From assembly GCF_012935325.2 (NCBI RefSeq), contig NZ_JABBYG020000004.1, positions 1 through 64,000 of the forward strand: 64,000 bases of DNA. The letters are read 5' to 3'. Within the stretch, counting starts at the first letter, position 1; every line of letters starts with the position of its first letter. Below are positions 36,461 through 45,576 of the stretch, piece after piece. The position numbers and the translations under genes were made by a program. The notes beneath the pieces were generated by a model. It was not told where the DNA came from. It worked only from the letters and a program-made list of their open reading frames with translations, and made no database searches. The DNA comes from Paenibacillus sp. PL91. Its GTDB lineage: Bacteria; Bacillota; Bacilli; Paenibacillales; Paenibacillaceae.

Positions 36461-38059
36461 ATGAAAAAATGGTTGGGCATGGGACTTTCAATGGTTCTGG
36501 CAACAAGCCTGGTGGCTGGCTGCTCGGGGAACAAGCCAGCTGAGCAGAAGCCTGCAAACGAGCAAACGGATAACGGAGAGAAGCAGCAGACGGATGAGGG
36601 CAAGAAAACGCCAACGAAATTTTCGTATTTGCTGCCAACGACGGTGAGCTCTGGCTATCACACCCGGGTGCCGGATCTAAACAAGGACAAGTGGGTACTG
36701 AAGTTGGAGGAGCTAGCGAATGTAGATCTGGACATCAAGGTTATGGAGGACGCGAAGTTTGGCGTCATGTTCGCGAGCAATGATATTCCAGATGTCGTGG
36801 GCAGCATCGGCGGTCCGGGCAGCAAGTCGATGTCGGGCTCCGTGGAGAGCGGAATCTTCATGCCGCTGGACGATCTTCTTAAGGAGCACGCGCCGGATCT
36901 GATGAAGCTTGTGCCACAGTCCGCTTGGGACACCGTTTCCTACGATGGAAAAATCTATGGCATACCTGAGTTTCTGAAGAGCCCGTCGCGCCGGGCCACT
37001 TACATCCGTACCGATCTGCTGGAGAAGACCGGCCTGAAGGCGCCAACGACAGTCGAGGAATTTCTGGACGTGCTGCGCGCCTTCAAGAAGCTTGGCGTCG
37101 AGACGCCTTATCAGATGCGCGAAAACTTCAAGTACGCAGATATTATTCTAGGCGCTTATGACGTTCTGCCGTACAAGGACCAATTCGAGCTTGTCGACGG
37201 TCAGGTGGTGCCGAAGTTTTTTGACTCGGAGAACATGCAGAAGGCACTCCAAGCCTACAAGACGATGTATGAGGAAGGTCTTATTGCGAAGGAGTTTGCG
37301 ACGATCTCATCAACCGACTTCACGAAGAGCCTGGATGCGGGCAAGCCGGCCATGTGGTCGCAGAACGCATCGGGCATGCCAGGTTACCGAACAACAGTAG
37401 GGCGTGCCGTGCCGGAAGCGAAAATTGATATTATCCCTTCACCGAAGGGTCCTGAAGGCAAGGGCGGTTATTTCCTCTATTCGCCAGTCGTGCGTACGTT
37501 CTACATCAACAAAAATGTAGAGGAAGCAAGAGCAATCGAGATCGTGAAGTTCTTTAACTGGATGGTATCGCCTCAAGCGGAGGAGTTTTTCACCTTTGGG
37601 ATTGAGGGAGACACTTATACGAAGGATGCAGCCGGACTTGTGACTTACAAGTTCCCGGACAGCAAGGAACTTCAAGAGGAAGAGAGCTGGAGAAGCGGTA
37701 CGATGTGGGCCGTGCACGATGCCACATACAATAAGCTGAGACTGGCGCTTAATGAAGATGGCAAAGCAACGCTTGCTGCGTTCGACAACGTATTGTCACA
37801 GGAAGGGTTACCGGGCATCGGGTTCTATCCGGAGCTGAGCAGCTTCAGCAAGTATCCCGATCTTGCCGCACCGCAGCCTGATGTTGGGCCGAAGCTGATC
37901 ATCGACCACATGGTCAAAATGATCTATGGCAAGGAGCCAATCTCCGACTGGCCGAAGGTAATCGAGGAATATAAGGCGAAGGGCGGCGACGAGATTATTA
38001 AAGAAGCGACGGAGCGCTGGAACAACAAGCAGGGCGCCGTTATGATTGATAGAGAATAA
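36461..38059 (+). CDS. Sugar-binding lipoprotein A (LplA-like)
   Basis: This is a 532-residue solute-binding lipoprotein. The signal peptide ends in the lipobox VAGC and is followed by a K/E/Q-rich linker. The binding domain contains FASNDIPDVV, SGSVESGIFMPLDDLLKEHA, YDGKIYGIP and KMIYGKEPISDWPKVIEEY. It is a close paralogue of lipoprotein B (43969-45543), sharing long runs of residues. It lies directly downstream of the LplB/LplC permeases and ends at a strong terminator. The ATG at 36461 gives a normal signal peptide; the open frame extends to 36401 through the promoter. Confidence 0.93.
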   Translation: MKKWLGMGLSMVLATSLVAGCSGNKPAEQKPANEQTDNGEKQQTDEGKKTPTKFSYLLPTTVSSGYHTRVPDLNKDKWVLKLEELANVDLDIKVMEDAKFGVMFASNDIPDVVGSIGGPGSKSMSGSVESGIFMPLDDLLKEHAPDLMKLVPQSAWDTVSYDGKIYGIPEFLKSPSRRATYIRTDLLEKTGLKAPTTVEEFLDVLRAFKKLGVETPYQMRENFKYADIILGAYDVLPYKDQFELVDGQVVPKFFDSENMQKALQAYKTMYEEGLIAKEFATISSTDFTKSLDAGKPAMWSQNASGMPGYRTTVGRAVPEAKIDIIPSPKGPEGKGGYFLYSPVVRTFYINKNVEEARAIEIVKFFNWMVSPQAEEFFTFGIEGDTYTKDAAGLVTYKFPDSKELQEEESWRSGTMWAVHDATYNKLRLALNEDGKATLAAFDNVLSQEGLPGIGFYPELSSFSKYPDLAAPQPDVGPKLIIDHMVKMIYGKEPISDWPKVIEEYKAKGGDEIIKEATERWNNKQGAVMIDRE

Positions 38060-38124
38060 TAGGCTAGCGGCTATAAGCAGCATTGGCTGAACCAAAGAGC
38101 CAAATTGTATAATAGCTATTGAAA

Positions 38125-38170
38125 AAGCCTCCAACTCCACTGTGAAAGTGGAGCTGGAGGCTTCGTTTTT
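38125..38170 (+). terminator. Strong intrinsic terminator
   Basis: AAGCCTCCAACTCCACT pairs with AGTGGAGCTGGAGGCTT around GTGAA, followed by CGTTTTT. It closes the 29779-38059 unit. Confidence 0.93.
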
Positions 38171-38333
38171 GTGTCAGAAACGTCTGATGGCAGCTCGAAG
38201 CATGCATTTGCTCTTACAGCCTACAAATCAAGTGTTAGTGAGTTGTAAGTGCACATTTGCGCTCTCAGCATGGTTTTTAGTCCTATGAGAAACCTCTAAA
38301 GGCAATTACCAACCGATTCAGAAAAGCTTGGGC

Positions 38334-38363
38334 TTGACATACTATTGGTTGTTTTTTTATGCT
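38334..38363 (+). promoter_or_regulatory. Promoter of the YesN/YesM pair
   Basis: TTGACA (38334-38339), an 18-base spacer and TATGCT (38358-38363) form a likely sigmaA promoter 185 bases before the response regulator. The rest of the gap 38171-38547 is AT-rich with no gene seen. Confidence 0.65.
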
Positions 38364-38547
38364 CATGTAACAATAAAAATCATAAAAAAACACAAGTGTC
38401 CTAAAAAATACCCTTTCGCCAAAAGTATTTATGCGTCATGATAATGATAGTGCAATCATTTCTTACTTCCATTAAAGCAAAGCATAAGCGTAAATAATTT
38501 GTAATATTAAACGATTTGATAGACGGACAAACAAGGGGGAACGATCG

Positions 38548-39567
38548 ATGCATGTCCTCATCGTAGACGACGAGCCCGTCATTCGCAAAGGAATTTCGAA
38601 GATGACGGAGCAATATGTACCGGCCTTCGCTAAAGTAACGACCGCCGAGAACGGGCAAGCCGCGCTCGAGCGAATTCGGGCGTCGGAGCCCGATATCGTG
38701 CTGACAGATATTCGAATGCCGAAGCTGGACGGACTGGAGCTTTGCCGCATACTTCATGAACAATATCCGCATATCAAAACAGTAGTCATATCCGGCTACA
38801 ACGACTTCAGCTATGCGCAGAAATGCGTGGATTACGGCGTAAAGCATTATTTGTTGAAACCGATTACAAAAACAGATGTGCATGAGGTGCTCGCCAAATT
38901 GGTCAAGAAGCAGTCGGCTGGGTATATTGCGCCATCCCGCTATATGGAATGGGTGGATCTCATGGAGCAGCATATATGGTCGCTCCAGACAGACGAGCTG
39001 GACGAGCTGAGCGAACGCTGGCGGGAGTACTGCCTGTCCGCAAACTTATCGCTCGCGAGATTGAAGGAGCTGCTCGGCGATTGCTGCGACATGCTTCTGA
39101 AGCGGTTCCAGGCTCGGAACTTTGTTCCGAAGCCGAATCTGAGCTTCCTGCAAGCAGGCACCGTGAAGGATGCGCTTGATGCCTTTGAAGCGGAGCTTCG
39201 AAGTATACGGGACGGACTGGCATCGGTACGTAGCGGAAATTTTCGCGATCCGATGGAAGAGGCAAAAGCGTATATCGACAATAAGCTGTCGCAGGAGATT
39301 ACGCTTGATCAGGTAGCGGCGATGGTTGGGCTTACGCCGACATATTTCAGCTCGTTGTTTAAGAAAATGACGAATGAGACGTTCGTCAAATACCGGATCA
39401 ACAGAAGGATCGACCGCTCCAAGGAGCTGCTGGCCGTACCGCATTTGCGTATCGTCGACATCGCGTCAGAGGTTGGTTATGACGACTATCCACATTTTAC
39501 AAAAACGTTCAAGAAGCTTGTCGGCGTCACGCCTTCCGAATACCGGGCAGCTATGGGGATCAAATGA
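38548..39567 (+). CDS. YesN-type response regulator with AraC HTH
   Basis: This 339-residue transcription regulator has an N-terminal receiver domain (HVLIVDDEP acid pair; phosphorylated Asp in VLTDIRMPKLDG; Lys in YLLKPITK) and a C-terminal AraC-type double helix-turn-helix (about residues 235-338; ITLDQVAAMVGLTPTYFSSL, ending VGVTPSEYR). It should be activated by the kinase encoded next and then control transport and glycosidase genes around it. AGGGGGA stands before the ATG. The kinase gene starts just after its stop codon. Confidence 0.95.
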   Translation: MHVLIVDDEPVIRKGISKMTEQYVPAFAKVTTAENGQAALERIRASEPDIVLTDIRMPKLDGLELCRILHEQYPHIKTVVISGYNDFSYAQKCVDYGVKHYLLKPITKTDVHEVLAKLVKKQSAGYIAPSRYMEWVDLMEQHIWSLQTDELDELSERWREYCLSANLSLARLKELLGDCCDMLLKRFQARNFVPKPNLSFLQAGTVKDALDAFEAELRSIRDGLASVRSGNFRDPMEEAKAYIDNKLSQEITLDQVAAMVGLTPTYFSSLFKKMTNETFVKYRINRRIDRSKELLAVPHLRIVDIASEVGYDDYPHFTKTFKKLVGVTPSEYRAAMGIK

Positions 39568-39568
39568 G

Positions 39569-41392
39569 ATGAGATTCCGCAGCCTGTATGCGAAGCTGTT
39601 TTTCTACTTTCTTGTTGTGATCGGACTGACCTTAAGCGGTGTAGGCATCTCTTATACGACCTCCTCCCGCGAGCTCGACGAAATGGCCGAGAAGCAAATG
39701 GAGCAAATAGCAAGCAACGCAGTCCATCATACCGATCTGTATTTAAAGGATTACGAGCGCTCGATGGTCTCCTTGCTGACGTTCCGCTATGTCATGGAAT
39801 TCATGGATTTGCCTGCCGATCGGGAGGAGTACGATTTTTATTATTACCGCAAGACGATACGCGAGGTGGGAGCGGATCCGCTGTTCATCCGCAATCCGAA
39901 GATTGCGTCTATTTCCTTGATTAGCGACAAAGGAAACGCCGTCTACTATTTTAACGAAGCAAGCGAACAGTCGTTCACCCCCGAGGAAATCATCAAGCAG
40001 CGGGATTATTACATGAGCAATACAAGCCCGCAGGGCCAACTGAGTATTTTAAAAAGCAGTATTTTGACCGGTCAAGAAAATCAGATGGTCACGCTCGTCC
40101 GCCGCATACGCGGGTACAGCTCACCGGAATTGAAAGGGCTGCTTGCGATTGAGCTTCGATCGGCCGACCTCTCCGCCCTTTGGAAGGGTGTAGATCTAGG
40201 CAAATATGGTTACCTGTTCATTACGGATGCGAAAGGGAAGATCATCTACCACCCAGAGAAGAACAAGGAAGGAACGTTATTGCCGGATGTCGTAAACAAA
40301 AAGCTCGAGCAAGCAGGCGATAATTCCTTCTTCGATGGAACCGAGGGCAGGAAACGAATGTACAAGGCGAGGACATCGGACTATTCGGGCTGGAAGCTGA
40401 TCGTTTCCATGCCGGTAGATGAGGTGAGAAAGCCCGTTACCAACATTCGAAATTCAACGCTTACTGTCGGTTTATTTACGCTATTGCTCGCTATTTTTCT
40501 AGCATACCGATTCGGAAAATCGATTACTAAGCCGATTCAGGCGCTGAAATCGGGGATGCGGGAAACAGAGAAGGGCAATTGGGTGCCTATCCCGCTGCCA
40601 AAGCATCGCGATGAGATCGCAGAGCTGATGCTGCGCTACAATCACATGGTTAAGCGGTTGTCTGACGCGGTGGACAAGGTGGTCCAGGTCGAGCTGAGCA
40701 ATCAGGAAATTCAAATGGAGCGCCAACGCGCCGAATTCCAGTCGCTTCAGCTGCAGATTAATCCGCACTTTATGTACAACACGCTTGAGACGATCATCTG
40801 CTATGCAGCCGTGCAGGATTCCGAGGATATAGCCGAAATTGTGCAAGCGCTCGCCTATATGCTGCGCTATTCGGTTCAGACCAATCTGGAAGAGATTACA
40901 GTTGCAAACGAGCTGAAGCATGTCTTGTATTATATGAAGGTCATGCAGCACCGGATCGGCCGCGAGTTCGAGATCGATGTCGCATTAAAGCCGGAGTATT
41001 TGCTGCATGCGATGGTTCGTCTGACGCTTCAGCCGCTTGTGGAAAATGTTTTTCAGCATGCTTTTCCCGAAGGAGTGGAGGAGTATCATTTCATTCGCAT
41101 CGATTGCGGTGAGGAGAATGATGTCTTTTGGGTTAGTATCGAGGATAACGGCTGCGGCATGAAGAGCGACCGCTTGGTTGAGCTGCGGCATAAGCTGGGA
41201 GCAAACCGACTCGCTGACGGCGAGGAGCAGGATGACGCTGGCCATAAGAGCGGCATAGGCGTTTTAAACGTGCATCGGCGCATCCAGATGGTTTTTGGCG
41301 ATAGGTTCGGTCTTCGCATCGATAGCGAGGAGCAGCAAGGCACAAAAATTACGATGCTTATGCCGAAGGGGCGTCAAATAAAAAGGAAATAA
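39569..41392 (+). CDS. YesM-type sensor histidine kinase
   Basis: This 607-residue membrane kinase has one N-terminal helix (about 9-29), a large outside sensing domain (about 30-290), a second helix (about 295-315), a HAMP linker, the His_kinase box LQINPHFMYNTLE with the phospho-accepting histidine, and the ATP-binding domain (QPLVENVFQHA, DNGCGM, GIGVLNVHRR). The outside domain probably senses sugar directly or through a loaded binding protein. The ATG at 39569 is one base after the regulator stop; the open frame extending left overlaps the regulator and is a shadow. Confidence 0.95.
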   Translation: MRFRSLYAKLFFYFLVVIGLTLSGVGISYTTSSRELDEMAEKQMEQIASNAVHHTDLYLKDYERSMVSLLTFRYVMEFMDLPADREEYDFYYYRKTIREVGADPLFIRNPKIASISLISDKGNAVYYFNEASEQSFTPEEIIKQRDYYMSNTSPQGQLSILKSSILTGQENQMVTLVRRIRGYSSPELKGLLAIELRSADLSALWKGVDLGKYGYLFITDAKGKIIYHPEKNKEGTLLPDVVNKKLEQAGDNSFFDGTEGRKRMYKARTSDYSGWKLIVSMPVDEVRKPVTNIRNSTLTVGLFTLLLAIFLAYRFGKSITKPIQALKSGMRETEKGNWVPIPLPKHRDEIAELMLRYNHMVKRLSDAVDKVVQVELSNQEIQMERQRAEFQSLQLQINPHFMYNTLETIICYAAVQDSEDIAEIVQALAYMLRYSVQTNLEEITVANELKHVLYYMKVMQHRIGREFEIDVALKPEYLLHAMVRLTLQPLVENVFQHAFPEGVEEYHFIRIDCGEENDVFWVSIEDNGCGMKSDRLVELRHKLGANRLADGEEQDDAGHKSGIGVLNVHRRIQMVFGDRFGLRIDSEEQQGTKITMLMPKGRQIKRK

Positions 41393-41408
41393 GACGCTCA
41401 TGCAGCAA

Positions 41409-41470
41409 AAACGCCTCTGCCGCGACAATCGTCATTGAAGACGGTAAGCGGTCAGAGGCGTTTTTTGTTT
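41409..41470 (+). terminator. Intrinsic terminator after the kinase gene
   Basis: AACGCCTCTG-CCGC pairs with GCGGTCAGAGGCGTT (one bulge), followed by TTTTTTG. The remaining gap up to 41656 holds TATTAT near 41612, a possible -10 box for the next gene, without a good -35. Confidence 0.85.
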
Positions 41471-41656
41471 GTTCGAGGCGGTTGAAAAGGCTGTGTTTCC
41501 TTGTGTCTAATGTGGAGTTTCTTACGATTTCAAGAGAAACGTATCCAGTCAGCATAGGAAAACACATTTCGATGTGAAGAAATGACATGTCAATGTGAAC
41601 GAAGCGGGGGTATTATGAAGGCGTTTCAATAAACGGTGAGAGGTGGGAAATGAAAC

Positions 41657-43957
41657 ATGAATAGAGTGAGGAAATTCAGCTTGAGCCTGGCGGTACTGCT
41701 TTTGTTCGCGGAAATAGTGCCGTTCGGAAATCATCCGGCTACGGACGCAGCGGCTAATGACGGCATCACAGAGCAAGCCGCGCCTTCTGATCTGAAACGT
41801 ATTTATTTTGTGGATGAAGAGGGCAAGGAGTATGGAACGAATGGTGAAATTAGACTGAATAAGGGCGATCTCAAGAGCTTGTCGCTGAAGGGCCGGATAG
41901 AATCCGACGAGGAAGTGGATCTAAGCAGCATCACAAAAACGTACACAACCTCGACTTCTGACGTATCGATTGATTCAGCGGGAGTCTTGACGGCAAATCA
42001 AGTAGGAGCCTCACTTATTTATGCAGAAGTGAAAACAGGGAGTGCCCATTTAAAGACAAATGATCTATGGGTAGATGTCGACGATCCGAACGAGTTCTCG
42101 GCGGAGGAATATGTTTTTTCCAACGTATCGGTTACGCATTCAAGGATGGTTGCAAAAATTGGCCACCCCGCTTTAATCGAGCCCGGAGATTTTTATCCGG
42201 AGGTAGCGCTGCTCTCCAACATAAATGGACGCGTGAGCGGAGAGCTGATTTTGGACGGTGCGTCGGTTGTAGGCCAAATCCCTGCGACGTCGCTTCAAAA
42301 AGGGGATACGACAAAGCTATCGCTTCCTGGCAAGGCGAGCAAGCAGGGCGTATACGAGCTTCGTTTGACCATTGAGCGCGAAGGTGCGGGGCCTGTTTAT
42401 GACTCTTACTATTTCACAGCCTGGAATCAGAAGGACATCTCAAAAGGAGAGAGCGAGATTGCTTTCCTAGGCAAGAAAAACAAGATGGTCTATGTCAGTG
42501 ACTATAAAGGCAATAAAATTATGGACTTCTCGAACGCCGGCTACAAAGGCGGCGGAGTGAAGCTTCCCGATATTCCGGTGCAAGAGGTTGTCGAGCCTGG
42601 TGATGGAGACGATACGGCGCGCATTCAAGCCGCAATCGACCGCGTGGAGCAGCTTCCTGCAAATGAGCAAGGCTTCCGCGGCGCGGTGCTTCTAAAACGA
42701 GGAAAGTTTGAAGTAAGCGGCACGCTCTACATACGAGCAGGAGGAATCGTTCTGCGCGGCGAAGGCGACGACGAGAGAGGGACGGTCATTCACGGAACCG
42801 GCACGACCAAGCGAAATCTGCTTATGATCGGCGCCTCAACCGGTCCAAAAATCGAGTCGGCAACGCGTGCGGATATCGCCGACCTGTACGTGCCGTCCAG
42901 CGCGAGAACCTTTCGGGTAACGGATGCTTCCACCTATCGTGTAGGGGATCAGATCATCGTCCGCCGTGCTGGAAATGACCGCTGGATTCACGAAATCGGC
43001 ATGGATTATATCTATAACCGTCCGGGCGGAGGAGCGACCCAATGGTCCGCATTCAACCTCGACTTCGATAGAGTCATTACTGCAATCGAAGGAAATGAGG
43101 TTACTGTCGATGCGCCGATCTCAAACGCGATCGACCGCAAGTGGGGCGGCGGCGCCATTTATAAATATTCCGATGCTGAACGCATCGAGCAGGTCGGCGT
43201 CGAGCATATTCGCGTAGACAGCGATTTTGACAAGAGTATCATTGAAACGGTCATGGACAATGAAACGACTGCTCCCTATTACGCTGACGAAAACCATGCC
43301 GAGCGGTTTGTCGTGTTTGGCGGCGTCAAGAACGGTTGGGTTCGAAATGTAACGGGCTACCATTTGTCCTATTCGCTTGTCCAAGTGAGCCGCAATGCAA
43401 AGTGGATTACGATACAAGATAGCAAAATGTACGATATGGTCAGCATCGTAACGGGCGGCAGACGGTACGCTTTTCACTTCATGGGGCAGCTGAATTTGGC
43501 GCAGCGCATTTATACGGAGACAGCACGGCACGCATTTGTTGTAGACAGCCGCGTTATGGGTCCAAATGTCTTCTTGGACAGCGAATCAACCAAGGATTAC
43601 AACACGAGCGAGCCGCATCACCGCTGGTCGGTCGGCGGGCTTTTTGACAGCGTGAAAGGTTTGATCTCCATTCGGGATCGGGCATGGCTTGGCAGCGGGC
43701 ACGGGTGGTCTGGTGCAAATTATGTCACTTGGAACACGGAAGGCGAGCTGACGAGCCAGCAGCCGCCAACGGCGCAGAACTATGCAATCGGCCATATTGG
43801 ACCGAAGGTTCCGGGTCTGGTGCCTTCCACTTATGATCCTCGCCCTCGGGCAGATGCCTATTGGGATAACGAAGGAAAGCATGTTAAGGTCGACAGCCTT
43901 TATAAACAGCAGTTGGAAGAGCGGCTCGGCAAGCAAGCGGTGAAAAACATTAAGTAG
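41657..43957 (+). CDS. Secreted beta-helix polysaccharide lyase-like protein
   Basis: This 766-residue exported protein has a signal peptide, an Ig-like region (about 45-270; TYTTSTSDVSIDSAGVLTAN resembles a bacterial Big-type fold) and a right-handed beta-helix catalytic-type domain from about 285. That part opens with MDFSNAGYKGGGVKLPDIPV and D.ARIQAAIDRV, the mark of pectate-lyase-3-like proteins, and continues through VRNVTGYHLSYSLVQVSR and FHFMGQLNLAQRIYTETARH. It probably cuts a polysaccharide outside the cell into pieces for the importer. The family (lyase or hydrolase) and substrate are not determined. It is followed 11 bases later by lipoprotein B. Confidence 0.8.
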   Translation: MNRVRKFSLSLAVLLLFAEIVPFGNHPATDAAANDGITEQAAPSDLKRIYFVDEEGKEYGTNGEIRLNKGDLKSLSLKGRIESDEEVDLSSITKTYTTSTSDVSIDSAGVLTANQVGASLIYAEVKTGSAHLKTNDLWVDVDDPNEFSAEEYVFSNVSVTHSRMVAKIGHPALIEPGDFYPEVALLSNINGRVSGELILDGASVVGQIPATSLQKGDTTKLSLPGKASKQGVYELRLTIEREGAGPVYDSYYFTAWNQKDISKGESEIAFLGKKNKMVYVSDYKGNKIMDFSNAGYKGGGVKLPDIPVQEVVEPGDGDDTARIQAAIDRVEQLPANEQGFRGAVLLKRGKFEVSGTLYIRAGGIVLRGEGDDERGTVIHGTGTTKRNLLMIGASTGPKIESATRADIADLYVPSSARTFRVTDASTYRVGDQIIVRRAGNDRWIHEIGMDYIYNRPGGGATQWSAFNLDFDRVITAIEGNEVTVDAPISNAIDRKWGGGAIYKYSDAERIEQVGVEHIRVDSDFDKSIIETVMDNETTAPYYADENHAERFVVFGGVKNGWVRNVTGYHLSYSLVQVSRNAKWITIQDSKMYDMVSIVTGGRRYAFHFMGQLNLAQRIYTETARHAFVVDSRVMGPNVFLDSESTKDYNTSEPHHRWSVGGLFDSVKGLISIRDRAWLGSGHGWSGANYVTWNTEGELTSQQPPTAQNYAIGHIGPKVPGLVPSTYDPRPRADAYWDNEGKHVKVDSLYKQQLEERLGKQAVKNIK

Positions 43958-43968
43958 AGGTGAAGAGC

Positions 43969-45543
43969 ATGAGACGAAGATTAAAATTGACAATGATTAC
44001 GGCATTAATCGCCTTAGCTTCAACGGGATGCGCAAGCAACAGCACGACAGGCAATAAGCCTGCCAATGGCGAGAGTGCTCCGGAGGGAGGCAAAACTTCA
44101 TTCTCGATGTCCATGGCGACCAGCGGCAACAAGCATGCGGAACGTTCGGCTGACGTAAACACGGAGAAATGGGTACTCAAGCTGGAGGAGCTGACGAATA
44201 CGGATCTGGATATTAAGATGATCCCTCTTAAGGACTTTGCCAGCAAAATGTCGCTGCTATTTGCTTCGAACGACATTCCTGACGTCGTTCAGAACGTGGG
44301 AGGGGCTACATCCAAAGGAATGTCCGGCTCTGTAGAATCAGGCATATTCATGCCGCTCGACGACTTGTTGAAGGAGCACGCTCCTAACTTAATGAAGGCG
44401 GTTCCAGCGGAAGCCTGGCAGGAAACCAGCTACGACGGCAAGATCTACGGCATTCCAGCTTGGCTGTCGAATCCGTCGCGCCGCGCGCTGTTCATCCGTA
44501 CCGACCTGCTTGAGAAGACGGGGCTGCCGGCACCGAAGACGGTCGACGAATTTTTGGACGTCATGCGGGCGATGAAAAAAAATGGCGTGGAGTTCCCGTA
44601 CCAGATGAGGGAGAACTTTAAATACGCCGATACGGTTATGGGAGCCTTCGACGTGCTGCCTTCGCAGTTCGAGCTGCAAAATGGAGAGGTCGTTCCGAAG
44701 TTTTTTGACGTGGAGAACATGTCAAAAGCGCTGGAGACTTACAAAACGATGTACGATGAAGGTTTGATTCCGAAGGACTTCGCCTCGCTGACTTCAAGCG
44801 ACTATAGCAAAAACAACGAAAGCGGAAGGTCAGGAATGTGGTCCGCTAATGCACAGCTGCTGCCGGAGGTTCGCGGCAAGCTGAAAAACGCGGTGCCTGA
44901 TGCGAAGCTGGATATTATCGCTTCGCCGCGCGGTCCCGAGAACGTCGGCGGACATCTGCTCTACTCGAGCATTAACACTTCGTACTATATCAACAGCAAA
45001 GTACCGAAGGAGAAGGCAATCAGCATTATCAAATTTTTCGAATGGATGCTGACGCCGGAGGCTGAAACGTATTTCTCATTCGGCATAGAGGGAGATACCT
45101 ATACGAAGGAGAGCGACGGCAAAATCAAGTTCACGCCGCCAACAGCGCCCGAAGCGATGGATGAGGACCGGTTCCGCAGCATGTTCTGGTTCGTTCACGA
45201 CATGATTTACAACAAGGCGAGGGAGGAGATGACGGAGGACGGGCGCGACATGATGAACTTCCTGGATACGGTTGTGTCGAAGGAAGGGCTTGGAACGGTT
45301 CGTTTCTCTCCTGCACTGGAAACATTCTCGAAATACCCGGATGCATCCCCGCTCGGCGATGACGTCGGACCGAAGCTGATCATCGAGCACATGGTGAAAA
45401 TGATCTACGGCAAGGAGCCGATCTCCGACTGGCCAAAGGTCATTGAGGAATATAAGAAAAAAGGCGGTCTCGAAATTATTAAGGATGCGACGGAGCGCTA
45501 CAACAACGGAGAAGGCGTCATTGTCACGGAAAATCGGAAATAG
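43969..45543 (+). CDS. Sugar-binding lipoprotein B (paralogue of A)
   Basis: This 524-residue solute-binding lipoprotein has the lipobox ASTGC. It is very similar to lipoprotein A over the whole binding domain (shared FASNDIPDVV, SGSVESGIFMPLDDLLKEHA, FPYQMRENFKYAD or near versions, and KMIYGKEPISDWPKVIEEY). No permease gene is next to it, so it probably delivers sugar to the LplB/LplC pair at 34448-36304. The ATG at 43969 has AGAGGTGAAG upstream; a GTG at 43960 overlaps that site. Confidence 0.92.
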   Translation: MRRRLKLTMITALIALASTGCASNSTTGNKPANGESAPEGGKTSFSMSMATSGNKHAERSADVNTEKWVLKLEELTNTDLDIKMIPLKDFASKMSLLFASNDIPDVVQNVGGATSKGMSGSVESGIFMPLDDLLKEHAPNLMKAVPAEAWQETSYDGKIYGIPAWLSNPSRRALFIRTDLLEKTGLPAPKTVDEFLDVMRAMKKNGVEFPYQMRENFKYADTVMGAFDVLPSQFELQNGEVVPKFFDVENMSKALETYKTMYDEGLIPKDFASLTSSDYSKNNESGRSGMWSANAQLLPEVRGKLKNAVPDAKLDIIASPRGPENVGGHLLYSSINTSYYINSKVPKEKAISIIKFFEWMLTPEAETYFSFGIEGDTYTKESDGKIKFTPPTAPEAMDEDRFRSMFWFVHDMIYNKAREEMTEDGRDMMNFLDTVVSKEGLGTVRFSPALETFSKYPDASPLGDDVGPKLIIEHMVKMIYGKEPISDWPKVIEEYKKKGGLEIIKDATERYNNGEGVIVTENRK

Positions 45544-45576
45544 AGGACGCTAAACCTTTACAATCGGAGGAAAACC

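Noticed and set aside
38401..38973. 190-codon minus-strand frame before and across the response regulator
   Set aside because: Most of it is the antisense of the receiver domain, which is certain on the plus strand; the remainder is AT-rich DNA.
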